In this document: positions 51,601 to 62,339 of the stretch, piece after piece
Layout of the letters: each line of letters begins with the position of its first letter
Position numbering within the stretch: position 1 is the stretch's first letter
From: Alnus glutinosa
Taxonomy: Eukaryota > Streptophyta > Magnoliopsida > Fagales > Betulaceae
Assembly (NCBI RefSeq): GCF_958979055.1
Contig: NC_084887.1
Location: 27,147,544 to 27,211,543 of the forward strand
Direction of reading: 5' to 3'
DNA length: 64,000 nucleotides
Notes under the pieces: generated by a model
Told to the model about the DNA's origin: nothing
Databases searched by the model: none
The model's input: only the letters and a program-made list of their open reading frames with translations
Program-made: the position numbers and the translations under genes

Positions 51601-54600
51601 TCAATATGTGTGTGTGCGTGCAAGCGCGCCTTTCCATGAATCTTCCTTGTGTTGTTTTGGACACAAGAAAATAATCTAAGCCAGATCCTCTGAGCAGTCT
51701 CAAACTGAAATAAATCGATGCCGTATGAAGTGAAAAGAAAAAATGAATGAAAAAGAAAAATGAGATAAAGAACATAGGCCAACTATACGTCTAAGCATAA
51801 TCCAAGATAATCCAAAACGACTAAAAAAGGCAACCCAAATGGCATAAGCCACATTACAATGAAGAAGAAGATAATCCACAGACTCTATTCCTCTAACAAA
51901 TGCAACATCTGTCCCCCATCACCTTACTTATTGGATATGTTCTGTTTATATGCAAAATAACATATGAAACAACTTAGACTGGCCCATAAAAGTGCCCACA
52001 AAGCTTTGTTAGGCAAATGCCCACTGGCTATCTAAACCAAGTGTTAAACCATGGATATAGATGATTCAAGTACCTTCACGTGATTAACAGTGAAGGCCTC
52101 TGCCATATAAGCTGTGCATGTCCTTGTTTACACTAAGGTATTAAAGTTGTTGGCACCCCTAACAAAAAATTCTACAGACAATTTTGGGCGGGTTGTTGCG
52201 CCCCGTCTTTACTTAATGAAATACGAAAGTGAAAATCTCCAATCTCCAATCTCCACTAAGAACTACTATCTGAACCTCAATATCATCAAAGTTCATATAA
52301 CTCACAGCGAAATATTTTTATTTTATTTTATTTTATAAGGTAATCCTCATAGAACACATCAGAGCTGAAATGATGTCTTCTATATTATATAGATTCTTAC
52401 ATTGTACTTTACATGATAAAACAATACTAGTCAAAAGTGCCACAGATAGCACATAAGCAGCTATACATCAAAAGTACTTAGAACATGTCTAACTATAGGT
52501 ACACTCCAAAAGATAGACATTTTCAGGATATTTACTACAAACTAAGGCACAAGAAAACCCTATCCATAATACCCTAGACAAACATATGGATCATCTTCAC
52601 TCACTTCTATACCTACATCAACATCTATGTAATTGTGGTGTAGCCACATTTACATAGGCGGATTAATGAGTCCACGGTCTCAATTAGTATAAGAATTACT
52701 AAGCATTTTTAAAAAGAGCCATCCTTTTCGAAAAAATCCCTAACATGGTGATTATAATAACAGCTATGTTAGGTTTACCAAAAAGAATAATTTTATGTAA
52801 TTTATAGCTGATAAGATAAACATTGTAGAGCTGGTTTAATAATACATAATAAAATCCACTTATTTTTTTCTTGACATTTCTTTAATACGTATAGCTTTAT
52901 ACATATATCAATATACATGTTACTTGCATCTCATAAATTGCATATGTATATAAGTATAAAGCATTCACAAATCACAAAACATATAAATCAGTTTATTCAT
53001 TAGATGCAATGCAATCTTCTCTCATTTTCCTCTAAGAGACTATTTTGGCTCCTCCGGCTTTTTAAAGGACTTGAACCTTTCGTTTATGGCTATCAGGAGA
53101 CACCTTCGGCTCCTCGTTTAAATATCATTTGTAGAAAACTTTCTGATATCTTATTTAATCTAAAAGGCAACTTCGGCTTCCACAATTAACATAAGAACAC
53201 CCTCTAGCTTTACATTAAGACCTTCTGGCTTCTTATTTAACCTGTAAGGCACTTTCGGCTTCCACAATTAACATAGAACAACCTTCTAACTTCATATTTA
53301 ACTTAGGAAGACCTTCTGGCTTCCCAGTTTTATTGTCTTTTATTCTTATTAATCGACAATATGCAATAACATGTCTCCCTTAAGATCATTATTTTGTTCT
53401 CATAATCATCTCCCTTCATTTCACAAATCATTTCAACACACGTGATAATTTTAAAAAGCTAATATCTAGACCATTGATTAATTTCCCTTCTACTTAGTCT
53501 AAAAACGAACAGCATAACGGCATATATATATCTAAAATGTCATGATGTCATTCGGACATCATAACGACTATGTAGCTTTACCACGTATTTTCATATGGGC
53601 ATTACTACGACACTAGTATAATATTTCTCTAAAATTTCTAACATTACTTGGGCATTACAACGACACTAGTATAATATTTATTTAAAATTTCTAATATTAC
53701 TTGGGTATTACAATGGCACTATTGTAAAATACATAATAATATTTAGGCAGCACAACGACGCATTTGTAATATTTAAAATAATGATTGAATATAATATCTT
53801 TCCCTAAGATATTCAATCACACTTTCCCGAGCAATTTAGGCATTATATCAACATAATTTAAATTCTAATAACTAGAATTGAACTAAGGATAAAAAAAATT
53901 ATACCTAGCACTCTCACTTTAAGTAGCTCCAAAACTTATTACTATTCTAAATATTTCTCACCCTTTTCTTTCTTTCTTTCTTTTTTTCTCTTTTTTTTTT
54001 TTTTTTTCTCTTTTTCTACCTCACACTCTGCGTGAGAGAGAGTAGATTTTCTGAATGAAAAATGACTTGTGGTCCAGCCTATTTATAGGCAAAATATTGG
54101 GACTTACTCAGTATATTGCAAAAAGAATCCAAACGGTGAGATTTTTATATATTAATTTTTTTTTTCTACTCTTTTCTAGACTTTACAAGAAAATGTGAAG
54201 AACCTTACAAATCTAGCAGGTCCCTACGGTGCACGAATGCATAAAAAATCATCTAGACTTTAGTAGAACAAATTCTAGCTTAGGCGTGAAGTTACCAATC
54301 TGATTTTTTTCTAGTCTTTTCTAGTGCTTACGTGCAGTTGTGAACTAGTGCTATATTGCACCGAAAACAATCCTCTAGAGTTCAACTCCATTTAGACGTG
54401 GAGTCACTAAGCTTCTCTAGCATGTTCGAAATCTGGAACCTACTATTTTCTATTTATTTATTATTATCATATTTTTATTTATTTATTCTTTTAAAACAAA
54501 ACTCTTGAAAATTCCTCAAGCTCCAAAATTTCATTTCTCTTTGAGCCTAGTTTGAACTGTCCACTTCTCACATATTAAACTGTGAACATAAAATATATTT

Positions 54601-57600
54601 TTCCAAATATATTTGATTTAATTTAATACCAATGTTTATACAAAATATTCTTAGTCATCCTAAGAAATTCCTTGGGTGTTACACGGGTTCCACATGTAAA
54701 AGGATCCACCTAGCTGACCCCAATTAGTTGAGATTAATGCTTAATTGATAATTAAGCTGGGAGTGGGTGCCACAGTGTATCATCAGTATAACAGGATAAC
54801 TGCACATTTTCATCCTATAAGTAGAAGGAAAAAAAATAATAATAACACTGCAGAGATAAAGAATAGTCACCTCTAAAAGTTTGCCTCTCTTAGGTTCATT
54901 TAGGAGATTGTCGCGCAAATCACATGGAAGAATCTGTTGAAATAACAACAAATTATGTTGATTCAGTTCAAAAGGCAAACTACAAATCCAAATTACAAGG
55001 GACTAGTTAAATAACCTTCCACATTGGACAATTCCCAAGACGTGAATTGGCATAAATCAAACAGCATATGAGAATCAAACCTTCATGGATACCCAAAAAA
55101 CTAAGAAAAATGAAGGAAAAAAAAAAAAAAAAAAAAAAAGCTTTTTTTTGTTTGTAAGTAATAAATCAATCTCATTGAAAGCGTAAAGTGCCCCTAAGTA
55201 CATAAGAAGTATACGAAAAGATTCACTTAACTAAAAAGAGCAAAATGAACAAGGAAGTCACTATAACTAATCGACAAAAGAGACACATATATCGACGTGC
55301 ATAGATAAAATGTTCCGAAAAACAGAGATATAATTTCCCCCAGCGTCCTCTCTCTGTCCGCAAAGTTTCTATCATTCATTTCCCCCATAAACACTAAAAG
55401 AGGCACATAGGCACCATTTTCCACACCGCAGCATTCCTTGGCTTGCCAAAGGACGCAAAACAGTCATACAGATTAACAACACGTTTAGGCATAACCCCGG
55501 ACATCCCAAAACAACTGAAAAAAACACTTCAAATAGCGGAAACCACATCACAATGAGGAAGCAAGTAATCCACAAACTCCTCATTCCTCTAGCACATGCA
55601 ACATCTGTCCATCACGATGATATGTCGCCTCCTAAGATTGTCCAAGCTGAGGATCTTGCCTAGAGCTGCCAACCGCGCAAAAAAGGCTACCCTTGAAGAA
55701 GCCTGAGTCTGCCATACACTCTTTCAGGAGAAGCAGCAACCTTTAGAAGAAGCCAGAGAGCAATAGAAGAAAAAAAAAACTAAATAAAGAATATTCATTT
55801 ATCTTTCAAAGAAAGGCAGCTACACCTAGTTTAGATCTGGTTGTCCAATGCATCAAAGACATTGAGTAGAAACCCACAACTTAACAGTCACTTTCTTCCT
55901 ATTTCACCCGGTAAACGTCTCTTTTCTTAGAGTATTTTCTAAGAGGACCAGAAAATAGCAGAACTTTCCATGTTATAAAACACTATAAGATAATAGAAAA
56001 CTATTTGTTTGGGGAAGTTTTGAAAAACTCCCCTCAATTTTTAAACATAGAAAAATACTTCTCAAACAATAGTCATTCAAACGTGTTTTCAGATGTGGCC
56101 GCCACCACTAATGCAATATTCAAAACAAACCACAAAACAATTCTTTTTATAAAAAAAAAAAAACACTTCGAAAAAAAAAAACCTTCTCACATTTTCATAT
56201 AGGAATAGAAATGTTTTGAAAACACATGCTCTTCTTCAAGAATGGAGACAGGCCTTGTTACTTATTTTAAAATTAAACTCACTGGAGATGGACCAGCCTC
56301 CCTTCACCAGAGGTTGAGACCCACCTCCAATGTCCACCCCCATAGATGGGGAGGACCCACCCCCTCCACACCTCTTGCAAAGGCGCAGGAGTGGGTTCCA
56401 CTCCTGCAGAGTGGAGGGGGTTAAGAGGGGTCCCTCCCTCCCCCCCTCCAAGCCTCTCGCGCAAGCATGGGGGTGGATCTTCACCCCTACTGCCCCTCTC
56501 TGCCTAGAGCCTCGTAGTGGGGGTAGCGGAGACCCACCTCTCCCTCCTCCAATGAAGGGGTGGTGACAGCCACCTGTGGAGGCAAGCTTTTAACTATTTT
56601 TTTTTGCATTTTTGCATTTTGGTTTTTTTTCTTATGCTTTGAAGACTCCACAATCTTTTGCTTTTCAAAAATATTTAACCAAACAAATTTTCTTTTGCCG
56701 ACCCCCCAAAAAACACTTTTTCAAATGTGGCCCTCACCAAAACACTTCTCCATTTTTACCTTTCCACAACCAAAAACACTATTCAGAAACTTTACCAAAC
56801 AAATCCAACTATTCCAGTTTTCTAAGAGGGTCAGTAGGTAATAAAAGGGTTGGAATCCCCACACTTGTGATGGATAATGGATATGGAACAGAAGAAATAA
56901 GAGTAAATTTATTAGGAAAGAATCCTCCCAAACCAATAAGATGATCAGCTATGATAAACTTTTGTCCTGGCAAGCTAAAAGTCAAGCAGACATAGGCCAC
57001 TTGAAAAGGCAATCTTTAAAGTACATAGAAAGTTCGAAATATGGTATTTTTTTTATTGGTAATTACATATGCACCAGTTGAAATATAGTCTAATTGGGAT
57101 CCTTCACAGCTAACTCTATCTATTCTCATCCTTCATTGCATTAGCTAGCTCTTGCTTTAGTTCTCTTAATGTTTTCTTGATTTTTAATCTCCGTTGTTTT
57201 TCTTCAATGTTTAGAATTCCTGGACCAGGGCTGCACTTGTTACCCATGGATCTTATCTTTGTAATATTTTCTAAATTTGAAGCCCAAATCCTGTTACATT
57301 AGGAGAGCTAGAATTATAAATATATATTGTTAAGGATACAAGCCTACCTGAACCTTCCTCAGCCGCCACTACAGCAACCAAACCCTACACTACAGCCTCA
57401 AGCTCACTTGGTGACAGCATACAAACCCTAGAGCAGTCAGCCGCGATTCACGGAAGACTACCTAAACTAGATGACAGAAGATCCTCACCATATCAGACCT
57501 ATAACGGCTAGCATATCTCCCATTACCCTCAATACACACCAACGGCTATCTTGCCTTTAGGACAGGATACCTCTTACCATATTTAACCTATGTAATTATA

Positions 57601-58774
57601 GAATATATCTTTGTAATTATAGAAAGCCATACACATGGCACCCTGTACAACTCTTTATTTACTGTATCAATATCAAAACCTAAGCATCAAGTGCTAAGGC
57701 TTTTACCCTAATATTTCTCTAAGTTTACATATATATAAAGAGAAATGCTACATACAATACAAATATCCCATAAAGCTGACATGACAAAGTTTAGTAGTTA
57801 CTTGATTTTTTTTTTTTTTTTTTAATAATGGCTGATCCAATAGCTACTAAACCTTGACACGTCAGCTTTGTGGGATGTTTGTGTGGTATGTAATATTTCT
57901 CATATATAAATGCAATTCCTCAATTCAATAAATAAATTTGTTCAGCGAAATAATAAATTTCTTCTCTTTTTTTTTTTTGATGAATTAAAGAATAAATTTC
58001 TTCTAGGAGAGACTTGGTGAAAAACATAACGAGATTCTTAGTTTCCATATTTCTTTCTTCTTCTTATTCTTCTTTTGCTTTAATTAAGTCGCAAATGGAC
58101 CTTGTTCTAGCCCCAATCCACTGTAAAAATCCTATTTTGAAAGTACTAATCAAGCCTACTATGGACAATCAATTAAGATCTGAAAAGCCCAAAATACTCC
58201 AAGTTACCACTAATTGATATTGTTGACGATCCCATACTGTTAAAATTAAGTTAGAACCTCAATCATACCCAAAGACACATAATTTTCCTACTTATTTCTC
58301 ATCACTAGACACTAATAGTAACCATGCAAAGTTGATCTTTTTCCATCCCCATTAGAGGATGTTCAGAAACCATGCAAGCAAAACCATGTTAAAAAAGACA
58401 TGTCATCAGAAAAATAAAGACGAGAAGCGATTCAAGCATGTTCTCCATATCAATTAACATATGAATGAGGAAGAAAATGAAACAAACAGAGAGCAAAAAG
58501 AAAAGAGAAGTAGAAAAATGAAGAAAAGAAAGAAACCCATTTGAGCGTACAGGCGCACCTGCAAGAGAGCGTCGAGATCGTCCCGCACCACCAAATGGGC
58601 AGCAAGGTCGAATGGTGCTTGACATAATGCGATACCGGCGAGCCTCATGCCCGTTGCCAATCGGTGACAAGAATGGTTCGTTTTCAAGGACAGCCAGTTG
58701 AACCTGATGAGTGGGTTCAGACTTCGTTTCAGCGAGATTGAGGGTTTGGCCGACAATATTGTCGCTGAACTCAT
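44108..58774 (-). CDS. Ycf45/SpoIIIAA-like P-loop ATPase, predicted plastid, 9 exons
   Basis: Exons in transcript order are 58774-58559, 54933-54871, 51328-51251, 49862-49642, 49205-49133, 48990-48706, 48198-48055, 45801-45751 and 44179-44108, giving about 400 residues. The family descends from algal plastid ycf45 and resembles sporulation ATPase SpoIIIAA; plant members include P-loop proteins related to SEEDLING PLASTID DEVELOPMENT 1. The first 70 or so residues are basic and Ser-rich, fitting a transit peptide. The blocks [19 protein letters not shown] and [18 protein letters not shown] are characteristic. Walker A is G192-KPGVGKT and Walker B VIIVDE (266-271). GTAHG, the NPTLSDL block and [18 protein letters not shown] follow. 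Walker A Lys198 and the acidic Walker B pair are present. The first exon is the least certain, as it is joined only by reading phase. Introns are swollen by LINEs, MITEs and a solo LTR. No substrate is known. Confidence 0.85.
44202..44527. repeat. Tandem duplication, unit about 167 bp
   Basis: Copies start at 44202 and 44369 (GTCATTATCAGTCAAAACAC) and run to TATATAAAATAAAATAAA. They differ at only a few bases and in TA-run length, so the duplication is fairly recent. It lies just upstream (in transcript sense) of the acceptor of the last Ycf45-like exon. Confidence 0.9.
44690..45066. repeat. MITE with a tandem duplication of about 172 bp
   Basis: A foldback MITE occupies about 44690-44850: tgtatatcttttatacatcac faces gtataaaagatataca, with a central GGACCCACAAG/CTTGTGAGTCC hairpin. 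Most of it, plus about 45 bp of flank (ctctatagg..cgctgg), is repeated immediately at 44901-45066. The second copy lacks the outer left arm. Confidence 0.85.
45113..45332. mobile_element. Foldback MITE
   Basis: Left arm AGGATCCTCTCCATTTCAAG pairs with the right arm (reverse complement AGGATCTTTTAATTTTAAG). Further pairing uses tcattttatagtcaagat and atcttaaccataaaatga. It is about 220 bp and non-coding, in the same intron as the two tandem duplications. Confidence 0.75.
45802..48054. other. Ycf45-like intron 7
   Basis: This 2.25-kb AT-rich intron contains no gene and no repeat boundary that I can define. The open frames at 46262-46537 and 46703-47008 are hydrophobic low-complexity translations without homology I recognise. 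Confidence 0.4.
48379..48474. repeat. Short direct repeat, spacing 66 bp
   Basis: GAGGTAATCATGTAACTCTT occurs twice in Ycf45-like intron 6, at about 48379 and 48445. It is too short and isolated to assign to an element. Confidence 0.7.
49863..51250. other. Ycf45-like intron 3
   Basis: I see no gene. A Ser/Pro/Thr-rich open frame at 50532-50813 reflects C-rich, T-poor sequence and has no recognisable domain. Confidence 0.4.
51797..51921 (-). mobile_element. Small LINE fragment
   Basis: On the minus strand the sequence resembles the zinc-binding-domain part of the L1-type elements seen at 29850-29990 and 55430-55600 (words for cysteine-rich, DHLLLHC-like residues followed by FGL.W). It is only about 125 bp, with stops, and both ends are lost. 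Confidence 0.55.
53030..53330. repeat. Degenerate tandem repeat with CTTCGGCTTC/CTTCTGGCTTC core
   Basis: Five or more diverged copies of a roughly 45-55 bp unit alternate CTTCGGCTCC, CTTCGGCTTCCACAATTAAC and CCTTCTGGCTTC cores with TTATTTAAC-like spacers. It is internal to the proposed solo LTR. Confidence 0.65.
53597..53760. repeat. 53-bp tandem repeat, about 3 copies
   Basis: Copies begin at 53597, 53650 and 53703 with GGGCATTAC or GGGTATTAC. Each has a cgacactagtataat-like middle and an aaatttctaa.attactt end. A fourth, shorter copy is near 53746. It is inside the proposed LTR. Confidence 0.8.
55139..55750 (-). mobile_element. 5'-truncated L1-type LINE, 3' end
   Basis: On the minus strand the frames 55584-55372 and 55424-55227 give the ORF2 end (zinc-binding region, then an EMNDRNF motif equivalent to WRERNNR). 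The tail is ..TTACTTACAAAC and A-rich at about 55160-55115. Frames are interrupted, so it is dead. It lies sense-oriented in Ycf45-like intron 1. Confidence 0.75.
56002..56806. mobile_element. DNA transposon with GC-rich core
   Basis: Left end tatttgtttggggaagttt faces right end aaactttaccaaacaaatc. Inside the right arm, tttcaaatgtggccctcac matches in inverted form the ggcccacatttgaaagtg of the element at 18652-19971, so the two are one family. The core (about 56280-56580) is very GC-rich and gives spurious overlapping ORFs on both strands. Confidence 0.6.
57328..57711. mobile_element. Possible short solo LTR
   Basis: It starts TGTTAAGGATAC and ends near TTTTACCCTAATA, with promoter-like and A/T-rich 3' parts in the style of copia LTRs. 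The expected terminal CA is not intact and no target duplication is clear, so this is tentative. Confidence 0.25.
57741..57900. mobile_element. Foldback MITE
   Basis: Left arm AGAAATGCTACATACAATAC pairs with right arm GTGTGGTATGTAATATTTCT. Pairing continues through cataaagctgacatg and cacgtcagctttgtg. The 160-bp element has termini like those of the MITE at 2761-4760. It sits in Ycf45-like intron 1. Confidence 0.82.
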
Positions 58775-59139
58775 TTACGTATATATTGGAGATATTCAAG
58801 AACCAGTAACAAATGGTACCACTATCCTACGGCTACAAGGCCAATGACGTACAATCTTCCTTCTCTTTCATATTTTTCTTCTTTTAACCATATTTTGATT
58901 GTATTTGGTTGGTGGTAGGGGTTCTATATATGGATCAAGATGCTATAGAATCCTACACGATCCTGAACCTTATATATATAGAGCTTGTGGCCTAAAAAAA
59001 GATAATAGAGAAGAGAATTGTATTGGGTTTGGGCCTGTATTTTGCTTTGGAATTTGTGTTAGGAAAAAATGAAAGACGTTATTATTTATTAATATTGATT
59101 GGACACTTACAAAAAAATTTGTATTAATTATTACGGAAC
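58775..59139. other. Upstream region of the Ycf45-like gene
   Basis: This presumably holds the promoter of the Ycf45-like gene (minus strand). I cannot place a convincing TATA box. No gene is seen. Confidence 0.35.
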
Positions 59140-59365
59140 GAGGGTCCGTTTGAATTTGCAATTTCAAAAAGTGCGATTTAAAATGTGCGATTTAAAAAAG
59201 TGATTTTTAAAAAAGCGTTTGACAAAATCGCAGGTTAGCCTTTTAAAATACTGCGTTTTCAAATAGCAATTTTTTAAAAACGCAGTTTTTAAATGGTTCA
59301 TTTTCTACTATTTGGTTTAAAATCGCATTTTTTCTCTTCGAAATCGCAATCTCAAACGCACCCTC
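59140..59365. mobile_element. Foldback MITE
   Basis: Left end GAGGGTCCGTTTGAATTTGC faces right end GCAATCTCAAACGCACCCTC. The interior repeats gcgattt/aaatcgc words in both orientations. It is about 226 bp and non-coding; no target duplication is readable. Confidence 0.72.
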
Positions 59366-59477
59366 AGAGTATTCTATTAGGAAATGAAATAGTCATTATT
59401 GAGAATAAAATAGAGCGGAACGGAATGGCTATTCTTACTTTTTAGTTTGGTAACAACTAACAACTCATATACTTTAA

Positions 59478-60055
59478 GGAAAAATCATATTTAGTCTTTA
59501 AGTTTTTATCTTATTTGAAGTTAGTCATTCAGTTTCTAATTTTAAGAATATGGTCATTAGGTTTTGCATTAAATTTTAAATAAGTCCCTCTGTTACTTTT
59601 TTCCTCAAGATTAATAGTTTGTCATATTTCATGTGTGTCTCAATTGAAACATCAGTGTCTATATCAATATCTAATATCAATGCCACATCATTAAACGTCA
59701 AGTCATCCATAAAAAAAAATAATAATAAATAAATAAATAAAGAAGAAGAAGACCCAACTCTAGAAACAAAAACCATCTTCATCATCTTAATCTTCTAGAT
59801 TTGTAACATTTGATGAAAAATTGTTAAATTTAATGCTGACGTGGACATTAACATTGTATTGGGTGCTAATATGAACCTTAGAGTATCAAATAAAACACAT
59901 GTGACAAATGAAAAATCGTTAAATTTGACATTAAATTAATTGAGTGATCAATTTGAAATTTAGACAAAACATAAGGACTTTATTTTTAAAATTAAAAACC
60001 TAAGGACTAAATCCAAATCAGATGAAAATTTATGGACTAAATATGATTTTTCCCT
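59478..60055. mobile_element. Mutator-like MITE with perfect 9-bp target duplication
   Basis: The 9-mer ATACTTTAA flanks the element (59469-59477 and 60056-60064). The ends GGAAAAATCATATTTAGTC and GACTAAATATGATTTTTCC are inverted repeats, and pairing extends further inward through taaggact/agtcttta-like words. Length and duplication size fit a non-autonomous Mutator-like element. Confidence 0.85.
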
Positions 60056-60206
60056 ATACTTTAATTGCAATCCAATCAAGATAACTAAAAAAAAGTTCAC
60101 ATTATTTTTTTAAAAAAAAAATTATAAAACAACAATCTAATGTGGGTGTGCAACCAAGAGAGATGGACTCAAATTATTAAAAATAAAATAAAAAAAAAAA
60201 ATGAAA

Positions 60207-61260
60207 AACTTGTTTTTTTTTTTTTTTTTTGAAAGTGTCTTGTATTCTCATTATGAATCAGACAGAACAAACTCAGAATTTACAATACCTAACAGACGCA
60301 ACCCAAATCTTAGTCTAACTGTCGTGAGCTAGCAAGTTTTGTAAGATAATGAGCCGCCTTATTACCCCCTTTCCCCACAAAATTAACTTTCCAAGACTGA
60401 AATCCAGCAAGCACCATGTGCGCATCGATAATTAATGATACTACCAAACGAACAGAGGCTCCCCTTCTCACTAGTCACTATTCAAAGCCCGAACTACCTC
60501 ATGAGTGTCCCCTTCCAGGCAGATTGGATCAAAACCCATCCTTCTACAAAACTCCGCTCCCAGCCTTGCTCCAAAAGCTTCCTCTGCTGTTGGGTCTAGA
60601 AGATACTTCTGGGCATAACACATAGAGGCTTTAACTCGACCCAGATTATCGCGTGCAATCGGACTAATCCCCAACACCTTCTACTGAGTATCCAACGATG
60701 CGTCCCAGTTAACTTTGATCCAACCATTTGACGGTGCGGACCAAACCGAAGAGCTCTGAACTGGCGACCGAATGGATTGGGTGTCATCTTCCCAACGAGC
60801 TAGCCTATAATTTGTCAAAGTATCGGCTCCGCATTTCAACAAACACCTTGGGTCCCCGCAGTCCCCTCAAACACAAATTTATTCCGCCGATGCCAAATCT
60901 ATTGGGCAACCATTGCAGCTAAAGCAAGATCATCAAGCTCCAAGCGCTCACTGAGTATTTCCAAGATAGAAAAGAAAATTCTCTGCACCCTGAGTACACT
61001 TCCCCAACCCCCTTGGACAATTCGCCCAGACTGCTAGGGCGGCATCACAACTCCACAAACACATGCCCCACCTGTTCCTCCGCCTGACCGCACATCATGC
61101 AAAGAGGATCCTTAACAATCTTCCCCCGGAAAAACTTCTGTTTGGTAGGCAAAATGTTTTGACAAGCACGCCAAAGAAACAATTGTGAACTTCGGGGAAT
61201 ATCTAGTCTCTAGAGAAGCTTCCAAACCGGACTGCTCATCGCGGGATTGGAGCAGCTAGC
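60207..61260 (-). mobile_element. L1-type LINE 3' end with RNase H region
   Basis: On the minus strand the poly(A) tail is the T run at about 60211-60230. Upstream is an RNase H-like frame (60677-60471) with ARDNLGRVKAS and AEEAFGARLGAEF motifs. Further upstream is the zinc-binding domain (about 61250-61040) with FLWRACQNILPT followed by C-x2-C. Stops and frame changes show that it is dead. Confidence 0.75.
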
Positions 61261-61690
61261 AAGGGCTCTGGAGCCACTTCCAAATGGTATGCACTCCGCA
61301 CACCGAAATGGCTAGTGGGAGTACCTAACCAAATCAATCAATCCTTAGCCGAACGGGGAGCAATAGGGATTCAGCATGGTGACTCTTGGGTGGCCTGTGC
61401 CACCCCCAAATGCTCTGGGGTGGTCGAACCACCCCGGCTCCATACGTGGCTGGCCACCCCTATTATAAAGGGAGATTTTGGTTTCTTTATTTATTATTTT
61501 TTTTTTTTTAAAAAAAAAATGAAAGGAAATAAAAAATTTTGAGATTTTTTTTTTTGTTTGTTTGTTAATGGGAATAACTATTTCAATTAATAGATCTCTA
61601 CCAAACAAAGTAACGACTACTCCATAAAAATAGTCATTTTATTCTAAGGGTTTATTCCGCGAACTAAACGAGGCCTTTGAATATCAATTG
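61261..61690. other. GC-rich transposon core and one terminal repeat
   Basis: About 61375-61465 contains self-complementary GGGTGGCC/GGCCACCC and GGGGTGG/CCACCCC words typical of MITE cores. About 61655-61676 is a lone ATTCCGCGAACTAAACGAGG end of the family at 43222-43484. I cannot pair it with a left end. Confidence 0.4.
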
Positions 61691-62339
61691 AAAAAGTAAT
61701 GCTAAAAGGAAGACTAATCCTCCCAAAATGAGTAAATGTATGATAAATTACTGAGTAAACACGGGTTTTGAATTCACTCCCTCACTTTTTAATTTTATAA
61801 ATTAGATGTCTGAATTTTTTATTATTTGCAATAGATCCCTCCATGAGTTTGCCATCCAAGTTTGCTTAAAATAATATTTTTGTTATTTTATTAAAAATTA
61901 AAATTTTAAAAAATAACACCTAACAAAAAAAAAAAAGTCTTCTTCAATCTATCCGTCTTCTTCTTCAACCACTAGGTCAGACCCATGGCAAAAGCAAGGT
62001 GATATGGGTACCATAATATGTTTTATACATTGCAGTAGTTGTTTTGGTTTTTTTTTTTTTTTTCCTAATTGAATGGGGAATAAAGGCATGAGAATATTTC
62101 TCACTCTTATTCGGATGAAAGAGAGAATGGAAAATCCAATGAGAATGCTTCCAAAAACAATATGGAAAGCGACCTAGTGAGCTAAAGCATGTGCCCTAAA
62201 ATTGAAATTATGAAACACTTTCAAAGCATTCCAGCTTTGAAATAAAAGACAAATTACAACTAATATAAAATACAATATTAGAAAAATTCCAAGTATAGAA
62301 GAACAAATGATTATTGATAGCCAAAATCACCAAAAGAAA
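61691..62339. other. AT-rich spacer
   Basis: Low-complexity sequence with A and T runs. I see no gene, RNA or element boundary. Confidence 0.35.

Larger units (their letters stand above)
52194..54683 (-). mobile_element. Probable Ty3/gypsy solo LTR with CGGGT target duplication
   Basis: The segment starts TGTTGCGCCCC and ends GGGTGTTACA, TG..CA termini that are also similar as inverted ends. The 5-mer CGGGT flanks it on both sides (52189-52193 and 54684-54688), as LTR-element integration produces. On the minus strand a TATA box (CTATAAATAGG, about 54090-54079) is followed by a CT-rich leader-like stretch, suggesting a minus-oriented LTR promoter. There is no internal gag-pol, so a solo LTR left by recombination is inferred. 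At 2.5 kb it is long but within plant LTR sizes. It lies in Ycf45-like intron 2, sense to the gene. Confidence 0.65.

Noticed and set aside
56236..56566. Overlapping GC-rich open frames on both strands
   Set aside because: They are the GC-rich core of a DNA transposon; open frames on both strands reflect composition.
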